Assembly (NCBI RefSeq): GCF_001304615.2
Contig: NZ_CP032683.1
Span: 2,666,001 to 2,730,000 of the forward strand
Direction: 5' to 3'
Length of the DNA stretch: 64,000 nucleotides
From: Methanosarcina flavescens
Lineage (GTDB): Archaea; Halobacteriota; Methanosarcinia; Methanosarcinales; Methanosarcinaceae
Below are positions 40,631 through 50,004 of this stretch, piece by piece. The translations under genes were made by a program, and so were the position numbers. The notes under the pieces are model-generated. The model ran no database searches and had not been told where the DNA came from. It worked only from the letters and a program-made list of their open reading frames with translations. The first letter of the stretch is position 1, and the number at the start of each line of letters is the position of its first letter.

Positions 40631-41812
40631 TTATTCAAAGTAGTTTTTATCGAGCTTCTTTTCCGGTCTTCCATAATGGCTCTCATATACCTCGTATTCT
40701 CCGCTCTCCCTATCAAAAACGAACCTGTAGACTGTATCGAAGTAAGGCCATTTGTCAACATACGGATTTCTGGCATCGCTCAAAACCACGGTTACTAGTC
40801 CGTTTTCTTCGGAGACTGAATACACGGGATAATCAATTGCCTGGGGTACTGAGGCACTGTAAAGTTTTCCTGCCCTTTCGACATACGTCTGGGCGTCAGG
40901 GACGCTGCCTGTTACAGAGACTTTTTCGACATAAAAGCTCTTCTCAATTCCTGACCAGTAGCTGACTTTTATCAGCTTGTAATGGGTATCACTGTACGGG
41001 TAGGCTGCAAGGAATTTGCCGATGGATATCGGATAAGTGTTCCTGTAGCTTATCTCGGTCCCTTCAGTATCGGAAACATGCCTGATCAGGAAGATTTTTG
41101 CAACCGGAAAAACCGCAGTCCAGAGCAGGAGAACCAGGATTACGGAGGCATAGAATTTCCTCTCGTTCCTGTTCACAAGACCATGGAACCTGTTTAACCC
41201 ATTAAGCTTCCTGCTCCAGGTATCCCTGTCTTTAGTACTCCAAATGTTCCTGTTTTTAGTGCTCAGTCTATCCCCGTTTTTAATAATCCAGTTATTGCTG
41301 CTTATAATGTTCAGCCCGCCCCAGTTTCTAATACCTTGCCTGTTTCTATTTTTAACAAATTCTGAAGCCACTATAAACAGAGGCAGCAGCGGGAGAAGGT
41401 TTAGAATTGGGTCGAAGGGATAAATGGCTCTGAGGGCTGATTCCTCGGCACTGAACGGATAGAAGGGGCGCATTTTTGCACTTGTTGTATAATCGAGCAA
41501 AATATGAAGGAAAACAGCCTGCAACCCTCCGAAAGTATAGCGTCTGTCCTTAGTACTGAACCAGATCAGAAGTGCGACAAGGAAAGCAAAAAAAATCGAG
41601 TGTGTAAACTCCCTGTGGCCAAGCAGGTAGAATAGCTGGTTACGAGCCTCATGGCTTACACTGCCGCTGATAAGCGTAAATATCGAATATGTAAAGTAGT
41701 CAAGGTCTGGAAGTAAAGAAAGAAACAGTAAAACCAGTCTCTTCCTTCCTTTAAGGCCCAGAGCATAGGAAAGTAGCAGACCAACTCCAAGATGGGAAAG
41801 TGTATTTACCAT
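40631..41812 (-). CDS. YdjM-family membrane metal-dependent hydrolase, paralogue 2
   Basis: 393 residues with the same motifs as paralogue 1 (MVNTLSHLGVGL, LLPDLDYFTY, LLGHREFTHSIF, LLDYTTSAKMRPFYPF). It differs by an insertion of about 40 residues rich in Asn, Arg, Trp and Lys before the last membrane helix (GLNIISSNNWIIKNGDRLST and following), whose DNA contains near-repeats of CCTGTTTTTAGT. The insertion probably arose by slippage and lies in a linker. The exported C-terminal domain is conserved (SYWSGIEKSFYVEKVSVTGS). Confidence 0.85.
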   Translation of the reverse strand: MVNTLSHLGVGLLLSYALGLKGRKRLVLLFLSLLPDLDYFTYSIFTLISGSVSHEARNQLFYLLGHREFTHSIFFAFLVALLIWFSTKDRRYTFGGLQAVFLHILLDYTTSAKMRPFYPFSAEESALRAIYPFDPILNLLPLLPLFIVASEFVKNRNRQGIRNWGGLNIISSNNWIIKNGDRLSTKNRNIWSTKDRDTWSRKLNGLNRFHGLVNRNERKFYASVILVLLLWTAVFPVAKIFLIRHVSDTEGTEISYRNTYPISIGKFLAAYPYSDTHYKLIKVSYWSGIEKSFYVEKVSVTGSVPDAQTYVERAGKLYSASVPQAIDYPVYSVSEENGLVTVVLSDARNPYVDKWPYFDTVYRFVFDRESGEYEVYESHYGRPEKKLDKNYFE

Positions 41813-41816
41813 AAAT

Positions 41817-42008
41817 TTACCGTCTGTGTAAAGTTTTTAACCGAATTTTGATGTTTTGGATAGTATCTATATAATTTTTAATAATTCTTAACAGATCTTT
41901 ACAGCCCTCTAACTGCGTATCTAAATCATGGATTTTAATGTTGTACTCCAAGCACTCTTTCTGATTTAGTCTGAGTAGTCTCTTTTTGATAGTCTGCTGA
42001 GAAGGCAT
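41817..42008 (-). CDS. Possible small helical protein
   Basis: 63 residues (MPSQQTIKKRLLRLNQKECL...), predicted largely helical with heptad-like leucines and isoleucines. It ends 5 bases before the start of paralogue 2 on the same strand, so translational coupling is conceivable. No Shine-Dalgarno sequence is visible and no family is recognised; it could be a chance ORF. Confidence 0.35.
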   Translation of the reverse strand: MPSQQTIKKRLLRLNQKECLEYNIKIHDLDTQLEGCKDLLRIIKNYIDTIQNIKIRLKTLHRR

Positions 42009-42092
42009 CTATAATATTCGACTGATATTATATAAAAGAATTGATAAATAGTAATTCGATCAGGTGTAAAGGGAATGATAATACTGAGAAGT

Positions 42093-43145
42093 TCATCCAT
42101 ACCAGTTCCTGCCCAGCCTCTCCTCCCGGCCCCCATGCATACCTGCGTAGACTTCATACTCTGTATTGTTCCTGTCAAAAACAAACCTGTAAAACGACTT
42201 AAAATAAGCCAGTTCTTCAAGATACGGATTTCTTGCATCACTGAGGGTAACCGTTACCGTATCATTATCTTCCGAAACGCTGTAGACAGGATAATCGATT
42301 TCCTCAGTTACACCTCCCCTGTAAAGATTCTCCGCTCTTTTTATATAATCCTCAGAATCCGAGATGTTCCCCTCTACGGAAACCTTTTCAACATAGAAGC
42401 TTTCCTCGACCCCTGAGAGATAACCTACTTTGAGGACTTTATAATGTGTAGAGTTATATGAGTACGCTGTCAGGAACCTGTCCACGGATTCAGGATAGGT
42501 ACTCTGGTAGCTTATCTCGGCTTCTTCGGTCCAGGAAATATGGTTGATCAGGAGAGCTTTTGAAATCGGCATGAAGGTTAGCCAGAAGAGTAACAGAAGA
42601 ATTAGAGAGGCATAGAGCTTATCATCGATATTTGATATTAACGTGCAGAGACCTTTTATTTTCCCGTTGATTTTTTTCCCGTGGCTCAAACTTCCCATAA
42701 TCACAATGAAGGGAGGCAGGAGAGGGAGCAAATTTAACAGAGGGTCAAAGAAATAAACGGCTCCCATAATAGACGTATCCGTACTGAACGGATAGAGAGG
42801 ACGCATTTTCCAGCTTGTAACGTAGTCCAGGTAGGAATGGAAGAAAAGGGACTGGAGTCCTCCGACCGTAAAAAGCCAGTCTTTTGTCTTAAACCAGATA
42901 AAAAGTGTAACAAGGACAATGAAGAGTACGGAATGCATGAATTCCCTGTGACCAATCAGGTAGAAAAGCTGGTTTCTGGTCTCAGGACTCAGACTGATTT
43001 CGGTAAAGACAAATGTAGAGTACAGGATGTAATCCAGGTCAGGAAGCACGGATAATAAGACTACGGCTCTCAACTTGTCTCCTTTCAGGCCTAAAGCCAG
43101 ACCTATGAGTAGACCCACTCCCATATGGGAAATTACGTTCACCAT
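42093..43145 (-). CDS. YdjM-family membrane metal-dependent hydrolase, paralogue 3
   Basis: 350 residues with MVNVISHMGVGL, VLPDLDYILY, IGHREFMHSVLF and FHSYLDYVTSWKMRPLYPF, then the exported C-terminal domain (YYIKRAEN-type region and TVTLSDARNPYLEELAYF). It lacks the linker insertion of paralogue 2. With the other two it forms a local tandem amplification on one strand. Confidence 0.85.
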   Translation of the reverse strand: MVNVISHMGVGLLIGLALGLKGDKLRAVVLLSVLPDLDYILYSTFVFTEISLSPETRNQLFYLIGHREFMHSVLFIVLVTLFIWFKTKDWLFTVGGLQSLFFHSYLDYVTSWKMRPLYPFSTDTSIMGAVYFFDPLLNLLPLLPPFIVIMGSLSHGKKINGKIKGLCTLISNIDDKLYASLILLLLFWLTFMPISKALLINHISWTEEAEISYQSTYPESVDRFLTAYSYNSTHYKVLKVGYLSGVEESFYVEKVSVEGNISDSEDYIKRAENLYRGGVTEEIDYPVYSVSEDNDTVTVTLSDARNPYLEELAYFKSFYRFVFDRNNTEYEVYAGMHGGREERLGRNWYG

Positions 43146-43368
43146 GATCTTATTCCTGCACGGATTTTTATAATAATAATATGTAAAATTAAAGATATAT
43201 TATTTCTTTTTGAAAAAACGTGTGCGAGAGTTGTAAAGTCGTCTTTACTTTTGAGAATAATGGGAAGCAAAAGTTAGGTGTTAAAAGCAATTCCTCAGGG
43301 TTGCAGGTAGAACGAGAATCTGTTTTTATAAAAAAGGAGATGTTTGCCTCTCATTAAAAATAGAATTT

Positions 43369-43400
43369 GGTAACGAGAGGATAGTCCCTCTCAAATTACC
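43369..43400. terminator. Hairpin between hydrolase gene and YdjM paralogue 3
   Basis: GAGAGG pairs with CCTCTC across a five-base loop, and GGTAA pairs with TTACC outside a small internal bulge. It lies about 45 bases past the 3' end of the dienelactone-hydrolase-like gene on the minus strand. The rest of the 300-base spacer (43146-43446) holds no gene. Confidence 0.4.
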
Positions 43401-43446
43401 ATGTCGAATTATTGGTGTTTTTACAGCGTTGAATTGTTTGACGTTC

Positions 43447-44316
43447 TTACGGGCTCGAATTATTCAATGTTCTGTCAAAGAAGGTTATCATCTCCTCATA
43501 TGCGTCCTGTGCAACAAAGCTTTCGGAAAGTTCTCCATCTTCTGTAATCATAAAACCGTGAGGTTCGCCCTGGTAAACCTTCAGCTCAAAATACTTATCA
43601 ACTGCGTCCAGTTCACTGGCGTACCTGTAAATATCAGTAACATTGCTATACTGGTCCCTGGTGCCGTGTATTATAAGCATAGGCGCATCAAGCTGGTCTA
43701 TCAGATCTGCCGGTATGTCGGGCTGGGTCTCAGTTCCGCCCATGTAAGGGAAACCATACCAGGCTACCCCTGATTCGAACTCTTCAATCTGGGGCAGGAA
43801 AAGCATGGTATACCTGCCGCCAGCACAGAAGCCCGTAAGACCCAATCTCTCGGTATCTACATCATCCCTTGTCTCAATGTAAGCTGTGCTGTTCCTGATA
43901 AGGGCTTCCACCTCTGCATCCGAAGGAGCTTCGGAGTGTGTCTGCCAGAAAGGAGCAATCACAAAATATCCGTCTTCAGCCATTCTGTCCACCATAGTCT
44001 GATAGCCGGGCTCGAACCCTCTGAATGAGTGAATCAGCACTATAGCCGGGTAATTCCCTTCTTCAGCCGGAACTGCTGTATAAGCCGGATAAACCTTAGA
44101 CAAGCTTGTAATATTTACAATTTCAGTCTCTATCAGGGATGAATTATTTCTGGTCTCATTACAGTTATCCTGCGGTGAAGCCAGGTGCTTGCTCTCGGTA
44201 TCATTGCAGACCTTTCCGGAAAAATCCGAAACCTCAGAATTGCAATAAGAGGCAGCCGCACCACCTGAAGCGCTAAGCAGGCTCGTTATGAGCAAGAATA
44301 AAACTAATTTGTTCAT
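43447..44316 (-). CDS. Exported dienelactone-hydrolase-like alpha/beta hydrolase
   Basis: About 289 residues from the ATG at 44316 (MNKLVLFLLITSLLSASGGA), which starts a clean signal peptide; the frame extends 30 bases upstream. The catalytic triad is the Cys in GFCAGGRYTM, the Asp in IIHGTRDQYS and the His in GEPHGFMI, matching the dienelactone hydrolase family, which uses Cys instead of Ser. It is probably secreted or membrane-attached and hydrolyses an ester or lactone; the substrate is unknown. There is an N-glycosylation-rich segment after the signal. Confidence 0.88.
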   Translation of the reverse strand: MNKLVLFLLITSLLSASGGAAASYCNSEVSDFSGKVCNDTESKHLASPQDNCNETRNNSSLIETEIVNITSLSKVYPAYTAVPAEEGNYPAIVLIHSFRGFEPGYQTMVDRMAEDGYFVIAPFWQTHSEAPSDAEVEALIRNSTAYIETRDDVDTERLGLTGFCAGGRYTMLFLPQIEEFESGVAWYGFPYMGGTETQPDIPADLIDQLDAPMLIIHGTRDQYSNVTDIYRYASELDAVDKYFELKVYQGEPHGFMITEDGELSESFVAQDAYEEMITFFDRTLNNSSP

Positions 44317-44346
44317 GGAATTTATTACCCCCAAAATTATATACAC

Positions 44347-45090
44347 TGGGAAATATCCTGCAATTTGGATGTCCTTTCCCGGAATACTAGAGATTCCGGG
44401 AGGCTCTGGAAATCTGGTTTATGTATGAGCCTGACATACCTCATATAACAGGATAATTCCCAGATATATTAATAGAAAATTATATGCTAAGGGATATAAA
44501 CATACAGATTATTATTTCCTTAAAAGAAAAACCCTGATGTTTCTTTTGTGTATTTCTGACATTTTTTAACATAGAATTTTGATTTATACTTCCGGAGATC
44601 TCCAGCGTATATTTCTGACATAACTTTGACTTCTGTATATGTATTATGCAAATCTTTTGTTCTCTTAATGGAATCCCGGAGTCCAGGCAAAATTAGTATA
44701 CATATGAAAATAAATAGTAAAGTGTGGATTTGAGAAATATAAGTTTTTCCTTTGTGCTAACTGTATTCTTTAAATATCCTGATAAAGCGCTATGAAGCAC
44801 GCTTCCTATTACCCCGATATTTACATCTCTTTTTATGGTAGCATTCCACATCGCAGGTGTTGAAAACATTGCAAGATGGGCAAAGACAGTCCCGGAAAAA
44901 GCCCGCTATACAGTATTGTGCCTGCAATGTTGAAACGGATTATCCAGTGCGGAAATAAATCAGTAAAATTAAAATAATTAACTGCCCTGAATCGATAAGA
45001 AATTTTATAGATTCCCTGATATCCGGCTTTACCCTGTCTTTTTGAGGAAAGCTGATACCACAGGCAATTACCTATCAGGAGACAGAACCT
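44347..45090. other. AT-rich spacer without a recognised gene
   Basis: About 740 bases between divergent genes. A degenerate direct repeat of GTATATTTCTGACAT occurs near 44550 and 44605. Only short ORFs lacking ribosome sites are present. It presumably contains the promoters of the hydrolase (minus) and PAP2 (plus) genes. Confidence 0.4.
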
Positions 45091-46155
45091 TTGTTCCAGA
45101 CCGAGCCTATAATTTATCTGCAATCCCTAGGAAATGTGTGGTTTACCTGCCTGATGATCCTGATAACTAAAATGGGGTCGTCAGCCTTCTTAGCTGCCGT
45201 AATAATTTGCATCACTTTCGGGATTAGTTTCAGGAAAGGTTTTCTTCTGTTTCAGCTCTTAATCTGGACAGGGCTGATTACCGAGATTATTAAGGCAATA
45301 GTCGCTTTTCCAAGGCCGGATTTTGTAGATAATAGAGTGCTTAACCTTGAATCAGGAGTAAAGAGTACCTCGCCTTTTAGTGGGGATGGACCTGATGGTG
45401 TGTTCGTACTTCCAGATAAGGAAGTTCTTGAAGCGTTCCGTCATGATGAAGCACTTACACACTCGTGTTTTGGTTTTCCTTCAGGGCATGCTTCACTTAC
45501 AACTGCACTCTGGGGAGGAAGCTATGCAATTTTCTGCAGCAGAATAATTAAAATCATGACTCCAATAATGGTATTGCTTGTAGCGTTTTCGAGGATGTAC
45601 CTGGGAAGGCATTTCCTGGGAGATGTGCTGGGAGGAACGACATTAGGCTTAATTTTACTGACCGCTTTTATCCTATTTCTTAAAAGCCCTCTGAAAGATG
45701 AGTTTTTCAGGAAAGAGAACTTCGAACTTGCATTCAGGTGGCAGAATATCATTTTTTACTTCGTTATTTTAGTTCTCCTTCCTGCGCTTGCAGCTCTATC
45801 TCTGGTAAGTGCTAAAGCAGCAGGATTTTTCCTTGGCACAAATGTAGCATACATTCTGATTATACGAAAAGGGCTCCCTGATGATACTGGAAGTGCGGAA
45901 CAGAGAGTTTTGAGGGTATTTATTGCCCTTCTGCTGTTCGGAGTCTCCTGCTTTGTTCTTGCTGTCGGATTTGATGCCATCGAAGCTGCAAGCTTTCTCA
46001 GCTTTAAACTCATAGAATTCCTGGAAGCTTTCGTCCCTGCATCTACAATATGGATATCTACAGTCGCCTGCATAAAACTCAACCTCTATAGAAGGGAGAT
46101 TGCAGGCGCCCAGGAGAGTGAGTTGGACAGAAAATCACTGGAAAAGTCCGGCTGA
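45091..46155 (+). CDS. Membrane PAP2-family phosphatase
   Basis: 354 residues with about eight membrane segments. The three-part acid phosphatase signature is intact: KAIVAFPRP, then CFGFPSGHASLTTA, then SRMYLGRHFLGDVLGG, giving the catalytic His/Arg/His/Asp set. Such enzymes remove phosphate from lipid or isoprenoid pyrophosphates; in archaea a polyprenyl-phosphate recycling role is plausible. The C-terminal half adds further membrane helices. Start as given; no strong ribosome site. Confidence 0.9.
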   Translation: MFQTEPIIYLQSLGNVWFTCLMILITKMGSSAFLAAVIICITFGISFRKGFLLFQLLIWTGLITEIIKAIVAFPRPDFVDNRVLNLESGVKSTSPFSGDGPDGVFVLPDKEVLEAFRHDEALTHSCFGFPSGHASLTTALWGGSYAIFCSRIIKIMTPIMVLLVAFSRMYLGRHFLGDVLGGTTLGLILLTAFILFLKSPLKDEFFRKENFELAFRWQNIIFYFVILVLLPALAALSLVSAKAAGFFLGTNVAYILIIRKGLPDDTGSAEQRVLRVFIALLLFGVSCFVLAVGFDAIEAASFLSFKLIEFLEAFVPASTIWISTVACIKLNLYRREIAGAQESELDRKSLEKSG

Positions 46156-46549
46156 AGTCTATAGAATTGAATAGGAAATATTGAATTATTCAGGGGTTAC
46201 CGAGAAATTCTTCGAATCCTGTTTGCCCTATGTCCTGAGAAAACTTTATATCTTAGAATCAGTAGGAGATCATATATAGTATATGAAGACTGAAATCGTG
46301 TTAATAACCTTAAACTATAAACAAAAAACAGATTAAAAGGTTGCAGTAAGGCTCTGTAATGCACTTGCTAAAGAGGGGGGAACGAACCGTACAGGATTAA
46401 GAGAATTTTACTCTCGTGGAAAAAAGGGAAAGGTCGTATATCATTATAATTTAATTTGTTCTGTAGTTATTCACAAGGAATAACTTAAATAATGCTTTTA
46501 ACTATTGAGCGTATTCACAATTCACCTGAGAAATAACTAACCGAAAATC

Positions 46550-46565
46550 GCAACCTGTTGGTTGC
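46550..46565 (+). promoter_or_regulatory. Small hairpin in the pdxS leader
   Basis: GCAACC / GGTTGC with a TGTT loop lies about 95 bases upstream of the pdxS ATG, inside the probable untranslated leader. It could affect mRNA folding or stability. The 500-base spacer before pdxS otherwise holds no gene; the in-frame extension starting at 46562 lacks homology to PdxS. Confidence 0.3.
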
Positions 46566-46660
46566 AACAATGGAAAAAAACCCGAGAGTCATTTCACCGT
46601 GGAAAGGGTTTCCCACGGCATAAGACTTATAATTATACCAAAACAGAGAGGAAGACATTC

Positions 46661-47557
46661 ATGGACTTTGAAAAATTAAGACACGGAACCGAGCTTATTA
46701 AGCGGGGCTTTGCAAGAATGCAGAAAGGGGGTGTGATTATGGATGTTACAACTCCAGAGCAGGCCAGGGTCGCAGAAGAAGCCGGAGCAGTTGCTGTTAT
46801 GGCTCTCCAGTCTGTTCCTGCCGACATCAGGAAAGCAGGCGGAGTTGCGCGTATGGCCGATCCTGAAGTAATCCAGCAGATAATTGATACGGTTACAATC
46901 CCTGTAATGGCAAAAGCCAGGATAGGTCACTTCGTAGAAGCAGAAATCCTGGAAGCTCTTGGTGTTGACATGGTGGACGAATCCGAGGTTCTGACCCCAG
47001 CCGACCCTTATTACCACATAGACAAAACGCAGTTTACCGTGCCTTTTGTCTGCGGAGCTCGAAACCTCGGAGAAGCCCTCCGGAGGATTAACGAAGGGGC
47101 AGCCATGATCCGGACGAAAGGGGAAGCCGGAACCGGAGATGTCAGCCAGGCAGTTAAACACATGAAGCAGATTCAGGGCGAGATCCGTGCACTTGCCGGG
47201 AAGACTAAAGAAGAACTGATTATGGTTGCAAGGGATATCGAAGCTCCTATCGAACTTGTAATCGAAACCGCAAAAATGCAGCGTCTGCCAGTTGTAAACT
47301 TTGCAGCCGGTGGAATTGCAACCCCTGCGGATGCGGCCCTTATGATGCGGCTTGGAGTAGACGGGGTCTTTGTTGGCTCAGGAATTTTCAAAGCTGAAAA
47401 CCCTGAGAAAATGGCAAAAGCCGTTGTTGAAGCTGTAAATTACTTTGATAACCCTGCAAAACTTGCAGAAATCTCAAAAGGCGTGGGCGCTGGCATGAAA
47501 GGCATCAGCGCAAGCATGATTCCTGTTGAAGAAGCTCTTCAGGAACGTGGTTGGTAA
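46661..47557 (+). CDS. pdxS: Pyridoxal 5'-phosphate synthase, lyase subunit PdxS
   Basis: 298 residues of the highly conserved PdxS barrel. Seen are [32 protein letters not shown] with the lysine that binds ribose 5-phosphate, [11 protein letters not shown] (phosphate loop and second lysine region), and the C-terminal [10 protein letters not shown]. With PdxT it makes PLP from ribose 5-phosphate, glyceraldehyde 3-phosphate and glutamine-derived ammonia. The ATG at 46661 is chosen because it follows GAGAGGAAG and gives the standard N-terminus; the open frame runs 99 bases further up. pdxT follows after a repeat-filled 355-base gap. Confidence 0.97.
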   Translation: MDFEKLRHGTELIKRGFARMQKGGVIMDVTTPEQARVAEEAGAVAVMALQSVPADIRKAGGVARMADPEVIQQIIDTVTIPVMAKARIGHFVEAEILEALGVDMVDESEVLTPADPYYHIDKTQFTVPFVCGARNLGEALRRINEGAAMIRTKGEAGTGDVSQAVKHMKQIQGEIRALAGKTKEELIMVARDIEAPIELVIETAKMQRLPVVNFAAGGIATPADAALMMRLGVDGVFVGSGIFKAENPEKMAKAVVEAVNYFDNPAKLAEISKGVGAGMKGISASMIPVEEALQERGW

Positions 47558-47597
47558 CGCAAACTTTTCGCAAACCTTTCAAAAAAACGCTTGCCCA

Positions 47598-47746
47598 CAA
47601 ACTTTTTCAAAAAAAGTTTGATCACAAGCCTTTTCAGAAAAGGCTTGACCGAAAACGTCTCGGAGGCGTGGTCAGCCGGCGCAACGGTTGTGTTTGAAAG
47701 CCTTATCCCCAAACCCTATCGGCGTGATCAACCGGCGCAACGGTTG
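47598..47746. repeat. Hairpin and GC-block repeats between pdxS and pdxT
   Basis: Hairpins CAAACTTTTT / AAAAAGTTTG (47598-47620) and CAAGCCTTTT / AAAAGGCTTG (47625-47647) are followed by two copies of a 26-bp GC-rich block (47665-47690 and 47721-47746, beginning GGCGTGGTCAGCCGG and GGCGTGATCAACCGG). The same architecture follows top6A (29013-29210). An AT-rich stretch from 47760 to 47900 probably carries the pdxT promoter. Confidence 0.75.
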
Positions 47747-47912
47747 CGCTTATGCAGACAATTTTAGAAGAATTCGCGTTTAGCTTCTTTCAAGAGGCTA
47801 AAATTTTATTTTTATATAAATTTATTCTTACAAGTTTGTAAGAATAAAACCAATATTATTTTTTACATTTTTGATTCAATAAATAGGATTAATTCTGAAA
47901 ATGGTGTTTTTA

Positions 47913-48512
47913 ATGAAAATTGGTGTAATCGCTATTCAGGGAGCGGTTTCTGAACACATTGATGCTTTAAGGAGAGCCCTTACAGAAAGAGGGGTTGAGG
48001 CTGAGGTAGTCGCTATTAAGCAAAAAGGAGTTGTTCCAGAATGCGGCGGAATTGTTATTCCTGGCGGGGAAAGTACCACGCTTTGCAGGATGCTTGCCCG
48101 TGAGGGAATTGCAGAGGAGATTAAGGACGCGGTTACAAGAGAAGTTCCGATTCTTGGGACCTGTGCAGGCTTGATTGTGCTTGCAAAGGAAGGTGACGAA
48201 CAGGTTGAGAAAACCAGCCAGGAACTGCTCGGGATTATGGATACGAAGGTCAACAGGAATGCTTTTGGGCGTCAGAGAGATTCCTTCGAGGCCGAGTTTG
48301 AGGTGGAGATTCTTGATTCTCCTTTTACCGGCGTGTTTATAAGGGCTCCGAGAATCGTGAGCTGTGGGCCAGAAGTTCGTGTGCTTTCAAGGCTTGATGA
48401 TCTGATTATTGCCGCAGAGCAGGAAAATGTGTTAGCTCTTGCTTTCCATCCTGAATTGACAGAAGATTTGCGGATTCACCAATACTTTCTGGATAAAGTG
48501 TTCGATTGTTAA
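47913..48512 (+). CDS. pdxT: Pyridoxal 5'-phosphate synthase, glutaminase subunit PdxT
   Basis: 199 residues from the ATG at 47913 (MKIGVIAIQGAVSEHIDALR). The glutaminase triad is Cys in LGTCAGLIVLAKE, and His and Glu in AFHPELTEDLRIHQYF. The PGGESTT oxyanion-strand motif is present. It supplies ammonia to PdxS. A four-codon longer start exists at 47901. Confidence 0.96.
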   Translation: MKIGVIAIQGAVSEHIDALRRALTERGVEAEVVAIKQKGVVPECGGIVIPGGESTTLCRMLAREGIAEEIKDAVTREVPILGTCAGLIVLAKEGDEQVEKTSQELLGIMDTKVNRNAFGRQRDSFEAEFEVEILDSPFTGVFIRAPRIVSCGPEVRVLSRLDDLIIAAEQENVLALAFHPELTEDLRIHQYFLDKVFDC

Positions 48513-48861
48513 AATCAGAAGGATTTCGAATTTTATTTCCGGCTCATTTTTTGTTCATTTTTATCATACTTTTATCTCATACTTGTTATCTAAATCCTCT
48601 ATTCATTTTCTGTCTTTCTGAGTGCCTTTTTTCTTCCAGCTTTTTTCTTCCATTTTGCATCTATTTTATCATCTGTCTGGCATTCTCTTTATCTTCCATC
48701 CATCATCTTCTTTTTTCTTTGGTCTATATTCTTGCTGTATTTTTCCTTATAAGAAAAAAAGATAGAACACAACTTCTTGACCGCTTTATATTTGTTTCCT
48801 TCAAAGTTATATACGGTTTGAAGCCATATCATTAAAAACTGATTCAATGAAGGGTGAATAA

Positions 48862-49269
48862 ATGGTAAAGTTAACTGATGAAATGAAGCAAGATTTTGCA
48901 AAGATGAAAATCTTTCCGTTTGCAACCGCATCTAAGGGTGGAGAACCGAACGTAATACCTATAGGAATGTGCAAATTGCAGGAAGATGGAGAAACAATCT
49001 GGATTACAGACAATTATTTCTTAAAAACCCGCAAGAACCTTGACGAAAATCCTAGAGGAGCAATTTATGTCTGGGGCCCGGAAATAGAGGGCTGTTACCA
49101 GATAAAAGGGGACATTGAGATCAAGACCGAGGGTGAAGATTACGAGAAAATGTACAAAATGGTCAAAGGCATAGGAGAGAGATTTCCTGCAAAAGCCCTT
49201 GCCGTTATGAAAATTACTGAAGTTTATGAGTGCAAAGCCTTCACAGAGCCAGGAAAGAGGCTTCTCTAA
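48862..49269 (+). CDS. Pyridoxamine-phosphate-oxidase-like FMN-binding protein
   Basis: 135 residues with a split-barrel fold: MKIFPFATASKGGEPNVIPI, then DNYFLKTRKNLDENPRGAIY. This small form is typical of archaeal flavin reductase or F420/FMN-binding family members and not of true PdxH; nearness to pdxST may be coincidental. GGGTGAATAA precedes the start. The pyrimidine-rich stretch between pdxT and this gene (48513-48861) contains a hydrophobic ORF that I consider spurious. Confidence 0.85.
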   Translation: MVKLTDEMKQDFAKMKIFPFATASKGGEPNVIPIGMCKLQEDGETIWITDNYFLKTRKNLDENPRGAIYVWGPEIEGCYQIKGDIEIKTEGEDYEKMYKMVKGIGERFPAKALAVMKITEVYECKAFTEPGKRLL

Positions 49270-49503
49270 AAGCTTTTACAAGTCACATAAAAACTCACAA
49301 TTTTTTTCTGACGCAGGGATGGAAAACGTCCTTGTAACTTTTCCTTTTTAAAAAATATTCTCAGTAAAGGGCATATTTATGTCTTTTTTCAGGCAATTCT
49401 TTTAGTTTCGTAGCAATATTTCATAAATATGTACATTGATTGTTTGAGAGTTTGCACAGAAACTATATATGTCTGGGTTTCTAATTAATTTTTGGGTGAT
49501 AGT

Positions 49504-50004
49504 ATGAAAACCTGGAAAATGTTGATTTTATGCATTATTATAGGATTGATGGCTGTTCCTGCGGCTTCAGCAGAGGAAGCATATGCGGAAAACTCTGATA
49601 CTAAAGTTACTTTAGATTCTGCTGGATACGATTATGTTGTTAGTCCCTCAACAGAAAATTCTTCTGATACAGAGAATTCTATTTCTCTTCTACGGTCAAC
49701 CCAATATATAACTCAGGGACAGACCATAACTCACAATGTAAACGTAGGTTCAGGAGTGAATTACCTTGAAGTGGATTTAAACTGGGGAGACACAAGCGAT
49801 TCACTTACTCTTACCATTTACACCCCCTCTGGAAGCAAACTCGGAACTTACCGTGATAGTTCTGACGGAAGTACAAATGGCAGGATACATCTCAACATAG
49901 ATCCCTCTCAGGGATACGTGCAACAGGGAACCTGGAAGTTCAATGTCTACGGAGAATCGGTTAGTGGAACCGAAGACTACACATTTAATGTTTACCAACA
50001 TTAA
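49504..50004 (+). CDS. Exported protein with PPC-like beta domain
   Basis: About 166 residues from ATG 49504 (MKTWKMLILCIIIGLMAVPA), a signal peptide ending near ASAEEA. A Ser/Thr/Asn-rich linker follows, then a beta-sandwich: TQYITQGQTITHNVNVGSGV, DSLTLTIYTPSGSKLGTYRD and GTWKFNVYGESVSGTEDYTF, a pattern of bacterial pre-peptidase C-terminal domains. There is no catalytic domain. Its 3' end overlaps the start of the next gene by 17 bases, so the two are probably co-translated. Confidence 0.8.
   Translation: MKTWKMLILCIIIGLMAVPAASAEEAYAENSDTKVTLDSAGYDYVVSPSTENSSDTENSISLLRSTQYITQGQTITHNVNVGSGVNYLEVDLNWGDTSDSLTLTIYTPSGSKLGTYRDSSDGSTNGRIHLNIDPSQGYVQQGTWKFNVYGESVSGTEDYTFNVYQH

Noticed and set aside
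44833-45123. 96-residue minus-strand ORF near the PAP2 start
   Set aside because: It overlaps the PAP2 coding start and has no ribosome site or recognisable texture; treated as a shadow.
48506-48835. 109-residue hydrophobic ORF after pdxT
   Set aside because: It arises from a pyrimidine-rich (TTCTT/CTTTT) spacer, has no ribosome site and overlaps the pdxT stop; composition explains its hydrophobicity.
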